From: Actinomycetes bacterium
GTDB taxonomy: Bacteria > Actinomycetota > Actinomycetes > S36-B12 > CAIYMF01
Direction of reading: 5' to 3'
Length of the DNA: 64,000 nucleotides
Assembly (NCBI GenBank): GCA_029781935.1
Contig: JAKOVT010000077.1
Coordinates: forward strand, 1 to 64,000
Both the position numbers and the translations under genes were made by a program. This document shows, one piece after another, positions 19,767-28,889 of this stretch (position 1 is the stretch's first letter; each line of letters opens with the position of its first letter). Below the pieces are notes generated by a model. That model saw only the letters and a program-made list of their open reading frames with translations, did no database searches and was not told the DNA's origin.

Positions 19767-21176
19767 GTGAAGCGATTCCGGTGGTTGGTGGTCGTCTGCG
19801 TCATGGCAGTACTGGCCACGGCGTGTGGTCGCAGCGGATCGTCCGCCACGGCGACCACGACACCCCCCAGCACGGGCACCAGCTCGGAGTCGACGTCCTC
19901 CGGGTCCACCGCGGCCGGGAAGTTCGGGACGATGGACACCGCGGTCTGCGAGAAGGGCAACCCGTCGGGGTCGCCCGCGCGGGGCGTGACCTCCGACGCG
20001 ATCCAGGTCGGCACGATCGCGGATCCCGGCTTCGCGGGGCGCCCCGGCCTCGACCAGGAGCTGTTCGACACCGCCAAGGTGTTCGCCGCCTGGTGCAACG
20101 CCGCCGGCGGCATCAACGGCCGCAAGATCGAGAACGACCTTCTCGACGCGGCGCTCACGAACGACAAGGCCAAGGTCGACGAGGCCTGCATCAAAGACTT
20201 CTTCCTGGTCGGCGGCGGTGCCGTGTTCGACCAGGACGGGGTGAAGGACCGCCTCGCGTGCCTGCTCCCCGAGGTGGCCGGCTACGCGGTGAGCCCCGAG
20301 CAGCGCGGATCGGACCTCCTGATCCAGCCGATCCCGAACACCACGAACCAGCAGCCGACGGGCGACTACAAGTACCTCGCGAAGAAGTACCCGCAGGCGA
20401 CCAAGGCCTACGGAGTCCTCACCGGCGACCTGTCCACCACCAAGCTCGTCGCCAAGCAGACCGACGAGATCGCCAGCTCGCTCGGCTGGAAGAAGGTCTA
20501 CGACGACCAGTACCCGGCCGCCGGTGCCGCCGACTGGACCCCGATCGCACAGAAGATCAAGGACGCCGGGGTCAAGGGGCTCCTGTGGACCGGTGAGCCG
20601 GAGAACCTGGCCAAGCTCATGCAGGCGCTGAGCGACATCGGCTACCAGCTCGACTTCGTCCGCACCGACGCCAACCACTACGACCAGAAGCTCATCCAGA
20701 CCGGTCAGTCCGCGATCAAGAACGTCTACGTCCGCAGCGCGTTCTCCCCCTTCGAGATCGCCGGGAAGAACCAGGCCACCCAGGAGTACCTCGACGCGTT
20801 CGACAAGTACCTGCCCGGCGGCAAGAAGCAGGCGCTGCTCGGCCTGCAGGCCTGGTCGGCCTGGCTCCTGTGGGCCAAGGCCGCGAGCGAGTGCGGCAAC
20901 GACCTGACCCGCAAGTGCGTGTACGACAAGGCGCTGAAGGAGACGGACTGGACCGGCGGCGGGCTCCACGTCCCGATCGACGTGGCCAAGCAGACTCCGC
21001 CCGACTGCGTGGCGATGCTCCTGGCCTCGCCCAACGGCTTCAAGCTGATGACCGACACGAAGCCGAACGACGGCATCTACCACTGCGACCCGAAGGACGT
21101 CTACGCGCTGAAGGGCGACTACGGGAAGGGCGTGACTCTCCAGGACGTCGGCAAGACCCAGGCCGACTTCAAGTAG
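19767..21176 (+). CDS. Branched-chain amino acid-type ABC transporter substrate-binding lipoprotein
   Basis: VKRFRWLVVVCVMAVLATACG lipobox; AWCNAAGGINGRKIE typical of Peripla_BP_6. Confidence 0.9.
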   Translation: MKRFRWLVVVCVMAVLATACGRSGSSATATTTPPSTGTSSESTSSGSTAAGKFGTMDTAVCEKGNPSGSPARGVTSDAIQVGTIADPGFAGRPGLDQELFDTAKVFAAWCNAAGGINGRKIENDLLDAALTNDKAKVDEACIKDFFLVGGGAVFDQDGVKDRLACLLPEVAGYAVSPEQRGSDLLIQPIPNTTNQQPTGDYKYLAKKYPQATKAYGVLTGDLSTTKLVAKQTDEIASSLGWKKVYDDQYPAAGAADWTPIAQKIKDAGVKGLLWTGEPENLAKLMQALSDIGYQLDFVRTDANHYDQKLIQTGQSAIKNVYVRSAFSPFEIAGKNQATQEYLDAFDKYLPGGKKQALLGLQAWSAWLLWAKAASECGNDLTRKCVYDKALKETDWTGGGLHVPIDVAKQTPPDCVAMLLASPNGFKLMTDTKPNDGIYHCDPKDVYALKGDYGKGVTLQDVGKTQADFK

Positions 21177-21234
21177 CAGGACCTTCGTCGGGGAGGGTCG
21201 TCACGGCCCTCCCCGTACGCTTCCCGGGAGCTCC

Positions 21235-23406
21235 GTGGACAAGTTCCTCACCTTCACCATCGTCGGGCTGAGCCTCGCGGCGATCTACGCGATCATCGCC
21301 AGTGGGCTCGTCCTCACGTACACGACGACGGGGATCTTCAACTTCGCGCAGGGCGCCGCGGGCATGCTCGGCGCGTTCATGTACTGGGAGCTCCGGTTCA
21401 ACCAGGGCTGGCCCACCCTCGCGGCCCTGGCCGTGATCCTGGGCGTGATGGCACCGCTGTTCGGCGCGTTGCTCGACTTCGTCGTGATGCGCGGACTGCG
21501 TGACACCACGGAGACGGTGAAACTCGTCGTCTCCATCTCCCTGCTGCTGTTCATGATCGGTCTCGCTCAGCTCATCTGGGCACCGGACGTCAGCCGCCCG
21601 ATGGAGAAGTTCTTCCAGTCGAGCCGGCCGATCGACCTCGGGCCGACCACGATCACCTGGCACCAGGCCATCACGATCATCGTGGCGATCGTGGTCGCGA
21701 TCGTCCTCCGGCTCGTGCTCACCCGCATGCGCATCGGCATCGCGATGCGGGCGTCGGTCGACGATCCCGCGCTGGCTTCCCTCAACGGCGCCCGCACCGT
21801 GTGGGTGTCGATGATCGCCTGGAGCCTCGGTACCGCGCTCGCGGCGCTCGGGGGGATCCTCATCGCCCCCAACGTGGTCCTCGACGCGCCCAGTCTCTCG
21901 CTCCTGATCGTGAGCGCGTACGCCGCGGCGATCTTCGGTCGGCTCCGCAGCCTGCCGCTCACGTTCCTCGGCGCGATCGTGCTGGGTCTCCTCGAGGGCT
22001 ACCTCACCGGCTACCTGCCGCAGAGCCCGTACCTCACCGGGATGCGCATCGCCGCGCCGGCCCTGTTGCTCTTCGCCGTGCTGCTCATCCTGCCGAACCC
22101 GCGCCTGCGGGGCCGGATGACGCGCAGTCGCGAGTTCTTCCCGCTCCCGACGGTGCGCGGCGCGTTGATCTTTGCCGGGGTCGTCGTCTTCGGCGGGATC
22201 GTGATGATGTCGACGATGTCGACGTCCGACCTCGTCACCTACGGGAAGCTGTTCCCGCTCGGGATCATTGCCCTGTCGCTCGTCCCGCTCGTCGGCTTCG
22301 GCGGCCAGATCTCGCTGTGCCAGCTGAGCTTCGCCGGGATCGGCGGCCTGGTCATGGCGCATCTCGGGCGCGGCGGCGACCCGCTCGCGCTCGTCTGGGC
22401 GGTGCTGATCGCCGCGGCCGTCGGAGCACTGATCTCGCTGCCCGCGCTCCGACTCTCGGGCATCTACCTCGCGCTCGGCACGGCCGCCTTCGCGGTGATC
22501 CTCGACCGCTGGATCTTCACGATGCCGAAGCTCACCGTGTTCCACCTCTTCGACGTGGACCTGTTCACGCAGGGGACGATCAGCGTCGATCCGCTCAAGC
22601 TGTTCGGCATCACCTACGGCGATCCGGGATCCCAGGTCGTCATCGGCGCGATCGCCTTCGCGCTCATCTCACTCGTGGTCGTGGCCATCCGGCGCAGCCG
22701 CCTCGGCCGCCAGCTCATCGCGATGAAGGACAGCGAGGCGGCCTGCGCGACGCTCGGGATGAACCTCGTGCGCACCAAGCTGGTCGTGTTCGCGATCTCC
22801 GCGGGCATGGCCGGGCTGGGCGGCGCGCTCTTCGCCATCCAGAAGACCAACATCGGCTCGGGCGACTTCGAGCTGGTGCAGAGCCTGCAGGTCTTCGCGT
22901 TGACGGTGGTCGGCGGCATCGGCGCGGTGGGCGGCGCCCTCTTCGCGGGCATCTCGCTCTACGCCGTGCTGCCGCTGCTCATCACGCTGTGGCCGAGCGC
23001 GTCCCAGTGGTTCCTGCTGCTCCCCGGCGGCGCCGGGATCGGCCTCGGGCGCGATCCCAATGGCGCGGTGAGCCAGATGCGCGCCGGATTCGCACCCCTC
23101 ACGAGCTCACCGTCCGCGGTGCTCGTCACGGTGCTCGGCATCGCCGCCGCGTTCGGGCTGCGACTCGTCGACGCGATCGGGAACTGGACGATGGTCATCG
23201 CCTTCGTCGCGATCCCGCTCGCCGCGGGCATCTTCGCCACCCTGCGCGCCGCCGCCGAGCAGCGCACGCAGGCCCGGCTGCAGATCGATCACGTCGCGAC
23301 CCCGCTCGAATGGGTCGGCATCGACCGCGACTGGAACGACGACGACGTCCGTGGCCTCGACCAGATGCTCGGCACGCACGAATGGGAACCCAGTGGCGCT
23401 GCTTGA
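21235..23406 (+). CDS. LivH-LivM-type fused ABC permease
   Basis: 723 aa with two permease halves: N-half TTTGIFNFAQGAAGMLGAF (LivH-like) and C-half LVGFGGQISLCQLSFAGIGG / ISAGMAGLGGALFAIQ (LivM-like). Confidence 0.9.
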   Translation: MDKFLTFTIVGLSLAAIYAIIASGLVLTYTTTGIFNFAQGAAGMLGAFMYWELRFNQGWPTLAALAVILGVMAPLFGALLDFVVMRGLRDTTETVKLVVSISLLLFMIGLAQLIWAPDVSRPMEKFFQSSRPIDLGPTTITWHQAITIIVAIVVAIVLRLVLTRMRIGIAMRASVDDPALASLNGARTVWVSMIAWSLGTALAALGGILIAPNVVLDAPSLSLLIVSAYAAAIFGRLRSLPLTFLGAIVLGLLEGYLTGYLPQSPYLTGMRIAAPALLLFAVLLILPNPRLRGRMTRSREFFPLPTVRGALIFAGVVVFGGIVMMSTMSTSDLVTYGKLFPLGIIALSLVPLVGFGGQISLCQLSFAGIGGLVMAHLGRGGDPLALVWAVLIAAAVGALISLPALRLSGIYLALGTAAFAVILDRWIFTMPKLTVFHLFDVDLFTQGTISVDPLKLFGITYGDPGSQVVIGAIAFALISLVVVAIRRSRLGRQLIAMKDSEAACATLGMNLVRTKLVVFAISAGMAGLGGALFAIQKTNIGSGDFELVQSLQVFALTVVGGIGAVGGALFAGISLYAVLPLLITLWPSASQWFLLLPGGAGIGLGRDPNGAVSQMRAGFAPLTSSPSAVLVTVLGIAAAFGLRLVDAIGNWTMVIAFVAIPLAAGIFATLRAAAEQRTQARLQIDHVATPLEWVGIDRDWNDDDVRGLDQMLGTHEWEPSGAA

Positions 23407-24118
23407 GGTCTCCGGGGTCACCGTCCGGTTCGGGGGCAACGTCGCGCTCGACGACGTCGAGCTGAGTGCCGAGCCGGGAATCATCACCGGGCTGATCGGC
23501 CCGAACGGCGCGGGAAAGACCACGCTGTTCAACGTCGTGACGGGGCTGCTGCCGCCGAACTCGGGCCGGGTACGGATCGCGGGTCGTGACGTCACCCGCC
23601 TCTCCCCCACCAAGCGGGCGCGGCGCGGTCTCGCCCGGACGTTCCAACGGCTCGAGCTCTTCAGCGTGCTCAGCGTGCGCGAGAACATCCGCGTCGCGGC
23701 CGACCTCCGCCGGGGCTGGGCGCGCGACAGGACCGACCCCGCCACCGTGGTCGACGAGATCATCGAGCGGATCGGCCTGCAGTCCGTCGCCGATGCCCGC
23801 GTCGACTCGCTCCCCACCGGGCAGTGCCGGCTCGTCGAGCTCGGCCGCTGTCTCGCGACCCGGCCGCAGGTCCTGCTGCTCGACGAGCCCGCGTCCGGTC
23901 AGGACGAGCACGAGACGGTGGCGTTCGCGGCGCTGCTCCGGGAGCTGGCCGCGTCGGGGATGGCGGTGGTGCTCGTCGAGCACGACGTGCACCTCGTCAT
24001 GGAGGTCTGCAGCGCGGTCCACGTGCTCGACTTCGGACGCATCATCGCGACCGGCACCCCATCGGAGATCCAGGCGAACGAAGCGGTGCTCGCCGCCTAC
24101 CTGGGCGGCGGCGCGTGA
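23393..24118 (+). CDS. LivG-type ABC ATPase
   Basis: GPNGAGKTTLFNVVTGLLPPNSGRV, RRGLARTFQRLELF, LLLDEPASGQDEHE. Confidence 0.92.
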   Translation: MALLEVSGVTVRFGGNVALDDVELSAEPGIITGLIGPNGAGKTTLFNVVTGLLPPNSGRVRIAGRDVTRLSPTKRARRGLARTFQRLELFSVLSVRENIRVAADLRRGWARDRTDPATVVDEIIERIGLQSVADARVDSLPTGQCRLVELGRCLATRPQVLLLDEPASGQDEHETVAFAALLRELAASGMAVVLVEHDVHLVMEVCSAVHVLDFGRIIATGTPSEIQANEAVLAAYLGGGA

Positions 24119-24819
24119 ACCTGCTGGAGCTCCGGGGCGTACGCGCCGCGTACGAGCGCATCGACGTGCTCTTCGGCATCGACCTCGCCGTGCCCCAGGG
24201 CAGCGTGGTCGCGCTGCTGGGTCCCAACGGTGCGGGCAAGACGACGACGCTGCGGGTCGCGGCCGGGCTGCACCAGCCCTCCGCCGGCGACGTGCTGATC
24301 GCAGGGCGACGGGTCAACGGCACGGCGCCCGAGGAGCTCGCCCGCCGCGGCCTGTGCCTCATCCCCGAGGGCCGGGGGGTGTTCCCGAACCTCACCGTCC
24401 GCGAGAACCTGCGGATGATGACCTACAGCGGGAAGTCGCTCAGCGCGATCGAGGACGAGGCGTATCGGCGCTTCCCGCGCCTGAAGGAGCGGCGGAAGCA
24501 GCTCGCGGGGACGATGTCCGGCGGCGAGCAGCAGATGCTCGCCATGGCGCGGGGCCTGGCCACGAAGCCCGCGCTGCTGCTCCTCGACGAGCTGTCGATG
24601 GGACTCGCTCCGATCGTCGTCGAGGAGCTGTACGAGATCGTGGCGCAGATCGCCCGGGAGGGCGTCTCGATCCTCGTGGTCGAGCAGTTCGCGAGCACGG
24701 TCCTCGGCGTCGCCGATCTCGCGGCCGTGCTCGTCCACGGCCGCGTCGCACGCGTGGGGACGCCCCGCGAGCTGCAGGATGATCTATCGAAGGCGTATCT
24801 CGGTGGTGAGCCGGGATGA
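24115..24819 (+). CDS. LivF-type ABC ATPase
   Basis: GPNGAGKTTTLRVAAGLHQPSAG, LCLIPEGRGVFPNLTVREN, MSGGEQQMLAMARGL; GTG overlaps the previous stop. Confidence 0.93.
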   Translation: MNLLELRGVRAAYERIDVLFGIDLAVPQGSVVALLGPNGAGKTTTLRVAAGLHQPSAGDVLIAGRRVNGTAPEELARRGLCLIPEGRGVFPNLTVRENLRMMTYSGKSLSAIEDEAYRRFPRLKERRKQLAGTMSGGEQQMLAMARGLATKPALLLLDELSMGLAPIVVEELYEIVAQIAREGVSILVVEQFASTVLGVADLAAVLVHGRVARVGTPRELQDDLSKAYLGGEPG

Positions 24820-24836
24820 ACCCAGGGGGAGCAACC

Positions 24837-25178
24837 GTGAACGAGTCGCCCGAGCGCGTCGAGCAGTTCAAGAAGGACATCGCCGAGATGCAGGTCCGGG
24901 ACCCCGCGGCCGGGCGCGACCGGCTCGCGTCGCGCGGCGGCTTCGCCCTGATGGTCATCGGGATCATCGTGACGATCGCGGCCTATCTGCAGTCGCACAA
25001 CACCACCCTCGACCTCACGCAGCGCGACGCGCAGATCGTGGCGCTCATCGGGGTCGCGGTGACCGTCATGGGCGCGGCGCTGTACCTGCGCGGGTCGCTC
25101 GGAGGCTTCTTCCGCTTCTGGCTGGCCCGACTCATCTACGAGCAGAAGGCCCAGACCGACCGCATCGTCAACCGCTGA
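24837..25178 (+). CDS. Small two-TM protein at the end of the liv-type operon
   Basis: GTG 24837 after AGGGGGAGC (or ATG 24816); NESPERVEQFKKDIAEMQ...GFALMVIGIIVTIAAYL...IVALIGVAVTVMGAALYL. Confidence 0.65.
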   Translation: MNESPERVEQFKKDIAEMQVRDPAAGRDRLASRGGFALMVIGIIVTIAAYLQSHNTTLDLTQRDAQIVALIGVAVTVMGAALYLRGSLGGFFRFWLARLIYEQKAQTDRIVNR

Positions 25179-25190
25179 TCCGTCGTCGGT

Positions 25191-26351
25191 TCACGCGAGC
25201 GTCGCGAGGCGGCCGACCGCTTCCTCCAGCACCTCCCGGCGCTTGCAGAACGTGAACCGCACCAGCGTCCGGCCCGCGTCCGCGTCGTCGTAGAAGACCA
25301 CATTCGGGACCGCCACGACCCCGCAGCGCGTGGGCAGCTCCCGGCAGAACGCGAGGCCGTCGGTCGCGCCCAGCGGCGCGGCGTCGACGGTCACGAAGTA
25401 CGTACCGCGAGGCGGGAACACGGTGAAGCCTGCGGCCCGCAGCCCCTCAGCGAGCAGGTCCCGGCGCGCCGAGAGATCAGCGGCGAAGTCGCGGAAGTAG
25501 TCGTCGGGCAGGCCGAGCGCAGTCACGATCGCGTGCTGGAACGGCGCGCCGTTCACGTAGGTGAGGAACTGCTTGGCCGTGCGGACCGCGGCGGTCAGCT
25601 CCGGTGACGCGCACACCCAGCCGATCTTCCAGCCGGTGAACGAGAACGTCTTGCCCGCGCTCGAGATCGTGACGGTCCGGTCCCGCATCCCGGGCAACGT
25701 GGCGAGCGGGACGTGCTCGACACCGTCGTAGGTCAGGTGCTCGTAGACCTCGTCGGTGATCGCGATCAGGTCGTGCTCGACGCACAGCCGGGCCACGACC
25801 TCGAGCTGCGCGCGCGACAGCACGGCGCCGGTCGGGTTGTGCGGTGAGTTGAGCAGGATCGCCCGCGTCCGGGGCGTGATCGCGGCGCGCAGGTCGTCGG
25901 GATCGAAGGCGTAGTCGGGTGGCCGCAGGGTGACGACCTTCCGGGTCGCGCCCGCCATCGCGACGCACGCCGCGTACGAGTCGTAGTACGGCTCGAGCAT
26001 CACCACCTCGTCGCCGGGTTCGCAGAGCGCGAGCAGCGCGGCCGCGATCGCCTCGGTCGCGCCGGCGGTCACCAGCACCTCGGTGTCGGGATCGAACTCC
26101 AGCCCGTACCAGTGGCGCTGGTGCTGCGCGATCGCGGCCCGCAGCGCGGGGATGCCGGGCCCCGGCGGGTACTGGTTGTGCCCCGCGCGGATCGCCGCGA
26201 TCGCGGCCTCGGCGACGACCGCCGGACCGTCGACGTCGGGGAACCCCTGACCGAGGTTGATCGAGTCCGTGGCGAGGGCGAGCGCCGACATCTCGGCGAA
26301 GATCGTGGTGCCGAAGCCCCGGAGGCGCGCCGCGAGGTACCGCTCGGTCAT
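25191..26351 (-). CDS. PLP-dependent class I/II aminotransferase
   Basis: INLGQGFPDVDGP, LLNSPHNPTGAVLS, ISSAGKTFSFTGWKIGW. Confidence 0.94.
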   Translation of the reverse strand: MTERYLAARLRGFGTTIFAEMSALALATDSINLGQGFPDVDGPAVVAEAAIAAIRAGHNQYPPGPGIPALRAAIAQHQRHWYGLEFDPDTEVLVTAGATEAIAAALLALCEPGDEVVMLEPYYDSYAACVAMAGATRKVVTLRPPDYAFDPDDLRAAITPRTRAILLNSPHNPTGAVLSRAQLEVVARLCVEHDLIAITDEVYEHLTYDGVEHVPLATLPGMRDRTVTISSAGKTFSFTGWKIGWVCASPELTAAVRTAKQFLTYVNGAPFQHAIVTALGLPDDYFRDFAADLSARRDLLAEGLRAAGFTVFPPRGTYFVTVDAAPLGATDGLAFCRELPTRCGVVAVPNVVFYDDADAGRTLVRFTFCKRREVLEEAVGRLATLA

Positions 26352-26782
26352 GCAGTGGGCTTCGCCGCACGCCGGCCGCGCGCCTGCACGATCCCGATCC
26401 GGGCGAGTCGCCACCCGAACGTGAGCAAGCTCAGGACGAACAGCGCGACGATCGTGAACACCGAGTACACCGGCCGGCCGGTGAGGTAGCGCAGCGGTCC
26501 GCCGACGAGCACCGCGATCGCCACCGTGCCGAACAGGCGGGGTGGCCAGTCGCGGTCGTCGGTCCAGATGCGCGTGATGAGTCCCCCGATCAGCATGCCG
26601 ACGGCGAGCGGCCACCAGACGCTGAGGAACCACACGACGTTCTTGTGGTAGCCGTGGCTCTCCTTGCCGAGCGCGACGAAGACCGCGATGCACGCCCAGT
26701 CCGCGAGAAGCGGTCCGACGGCGTGCTTGTCGAAGCGGGGCGGCCGGACCTCGGCGGGCGCGTCCCCCGGACCGGCGCTCAC
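26348..26782 (-). CDS. Hypothetical multi-TM protein
   Basis: 144 aa, hydrophobic; 4-bp overlaps with both neighbours. Confidence 0.65.
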   Translation of the reverse strand: MSAGPGDAPAEVRPPRFDKHAVGPLLADWACIAVFVALGKESHGYHKNVVWFLSVWWPLAVGMLIGGLITRIWTDDRDWPPRLFGTVAIAVLVGGPLRYLTGRPVYSVFTIVALFVLSLLTFGWRLARIGIVQARGRRAAKPTA

Positions 26783-28305
26783 CCGACGCCGCCGACGACC
26801 TGCTTCGCCGGGTACTGGGCGAAGCTGGTGAAGTGCGTCGTGAGCCCGGCGGTGAAGGCGTCGAGGTAGGGCAGCTTCCGGATCATGTAGGAGTGCTGCT
26901 CCTTCGGGTCCAGGTAGAGGTTGTACAGACGGGAGTACGTGTACTTCTGCGTGACCCCCGAGAAGCCACCCGAGTTCTGGATGTCACGGTCGTCGTCGGT
27001 GGTGGAGGCGAGCATCATCTTGTACTCACCGCAGCGCACCGCCGAGAACGTCGTGCCGAGCCAGTAGTAGAGGTACTTGCGGTTCGACTCGGCGCCCTCA
27101 CCGAGGAAGAACGACGTCTGGTCGACGCCGTCGATGTAGCGGTCGTCCGGGATCGACCCGGTCGCACCGGCGAGGCGCAGCAGCGTCGGGAAGAAGTCCA
27201 TGAGCGAGAAGATGCCGTCGGTCGCCTGACCGGGCTCGATCATCCCCCGCCACGACAGGACGCCCGGCACGCGCTGGCCGCCCTCCCAGGTGCTGCCCTT
27301 CGAGGAGCGGAACGGCGAGTACGCGCTGTCCGGCCACGTCTCCATCTCCGGGCCGTTGTCGGAGGTGACGAAGATGATCGTGTCGTCGAGCTGGCCCGTC
27401 TCCTCGAGCGTCTGCACGAGGCGCCCGACGATGTCGTCGAGCTCCATCAGCGCGTCCTTGTACGGGTGCTTCGCCGGCGACTTCCCGAGCCAGTCCGGGT
27501 GCGGGTAGTTGTCGAAGTGCGTCCCACGCGTGTTGTGGTACAGGAACCACGGCCGCTCGTCGGGCGTACCTCGAAGCGATGCCATCCGCCGGATGAAGTC
27601 CTGCGAGTAGGTGCACCACTTGTCGTCGAGCAGCGACAGGACCGGGATCGTGACCTCCTCGACCTCCTCGATCTCGCCGCCCTTCTCGGCGTGCACGAAG
27701 CACTTGCTGAACGGCTGGTTCTCGATCCACTTCGTGCGTTCCTCGGAGTAGACGATCTCCGGGAAGAAGTACGGGTCGCGCCACTCCGTGTACATGTCCG
27801 AGACGGAGAGGAAGCCGTAGAAGTCGTCGAAGCCGACATGCTGCGGCTGCGACTCGCGGTTCTCCCCCATGTGCCACTTGCCGACGCACTGCGTCACGTA
27901 CCCGGCGTCGGACAGCAGCTGTGCGATGGTGATCTCACCCTGGAGTCCGCCCTGCTCGCCGTACATCGGCGGCCGCATCAGCCCGTGGCGCATCGGCAGC
28001 CGGCCGGTCATGATCGACGCCCGGCTCGGGGTGCAGCTCGGCTCCGAGTAGCAGCTCGTGAGCAGCTTGCCGTCCCGCGCCAGCTTGTCGATGTTCGGTG
28101 TCGGCGCGCCCACCGCGACACCGCCGCCGTAGCACCCGAAGTCGCCCCAGCCGACGTCGTCGAAGAGCACGAACAGCACGTTGGGCTTCCGGCCGTACGC
28201 GGCCAGCTTGGCGTCGGCCGCGGCCTCCGCCTCCTCGAAGACGAACCGCGGCTCGAGGTGCTTCGCGGCGCGGACGGTCGGAGCGACGACAGGATCGTGG
28301 GCCAT
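26779..28305 (-). CDS. Arylsulfatase-type sulfatase
   Basis: NVLFVLFDDVGWGDFGCYGGG, sulfatase motif CTPSRASIMTGR (CxPxR), VTSDNGPEMETW. Confidence 0.94.
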   Translation of the reverse strand: MAHDPVVAPTVRAAKHLEPRFVFEEAEAAADAKLAAYGRKPNVLFVLFDDVGWGDFGCYGGGVAVGAPTPNIDKLARDGKLLTSCYSEPSCTPSRASIMTGRLPMRHGLMRPPMYGEQGGLQGEITIAQLLSDAGYVTQCVGKWHMGENRESQPQHVGFDDFYGFLSVSDMYTEWRDPYFFPEIVYSEERTKWIENQPFSKCFVHAEKGGEIEEVEEVTIPVLSLLDDKWCTYSQDFIRRMASLRGTPDERPWFLYHNTRGTHFDNYPHPDWLGKSPAKHPYKDALMELDDIVGRLVQTLEETGQLDDTIIFVTSDNGPEMETWPDSAYSPFRSSKGSTWEGGQRVPGVLSWRGMIEPGQATDGIFSLMDFFPTLLRLAGATGSIPDDRYIDGVDQTSFFLGEGAESNRKYLYYWLGTTFSAVRCGEYKMMLASTTDDDRDIQNSGGFSGVTQKYTYSRLYNLYLDPKEQHSYMIRKLPYLDAFTAGLTTHFTSFAQYPAKQVVGGVG

Positions 28306-28421
28306 GCCGCATGGTCGCACGCGGTTCCGATGGCATGCACCCCGGGCCGCCGCGGCCCTCCACGCCGAGGTGTGTGCGTCCGAACCCGGAGTGCGGGGTC
28401 GGACGGCCAGACCTCGACCGG

Positions 28422-28871
28422 CTACCCGGCGGGAGCGCGGCCGATCCTCACGGTGCGGACGTCGAGGGGCTCGCCGGTGGCCTCGTCGACCACGAGCGGG
28501 CGGACGACCCGGCCGGTGTCGCGGTCCTTCAGCACGATCGACGGGCTTTCGTCACCCCACTGGTGGTCGGAGGCCCAGCGCCACATGGCGGCGAGGACAC
28601 CCCAGAAGTCGCGGCCCTTGTCGGTGAGGCGGTACTCGAACCGGGGCGGATGCTCCTCGTAGGCGACCTTGGTGACCATGCCCTCCTCGACCAGCCGGTC
28701 GAGGCGCTGCGTGAGCACCGAGCGCGGGATGCCCAGCTCACGCTGGATCTCGTCGAAGCGACGGAGCCCGAAGAACAGGTCGCGCAGGACGAGCGGGGTC
28801 CACCAGTCGCCGATCAGGTCCGTCGCCCGCGCGATCGGGCACGGCCAGTCGTCGAAGCGAGTCCTCCTCAC
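28422..28871 (-). CDS. HxlR-type winged-helix transcriptional regulator
   Basis: CPIARATDLIGDWWTPLVLRDLFFGLRRFDEIQRELGIPRSVLTQRLDRLVEEGMV. Confidence 0.93.
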   Translation of the reverse strand: MRRTRFDDWPCPIARATDLIGDWWTPLVLRDLFFGLRRFDEIQRELGIPRSVLTQRLDRLVEEGMVTKVAYEEHPPRFEYRLTDKGRDFWGVLAAMWRWASDHQWGDESPSIVLKDRDTGRVVRPLVVDEATGEPLDVRTVRIGRAPAG

Positions 28872-28889
28872 GACGCGCTCACGACCCGC

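Noticed and set aside
17193-21083. 1296-aa minus-strand ORF
   Set aside because: Antisense to the kinase-like and substrate-binding genes; Arg/Gly/Pro-biased translation typical of a GC-rich shadow frame.
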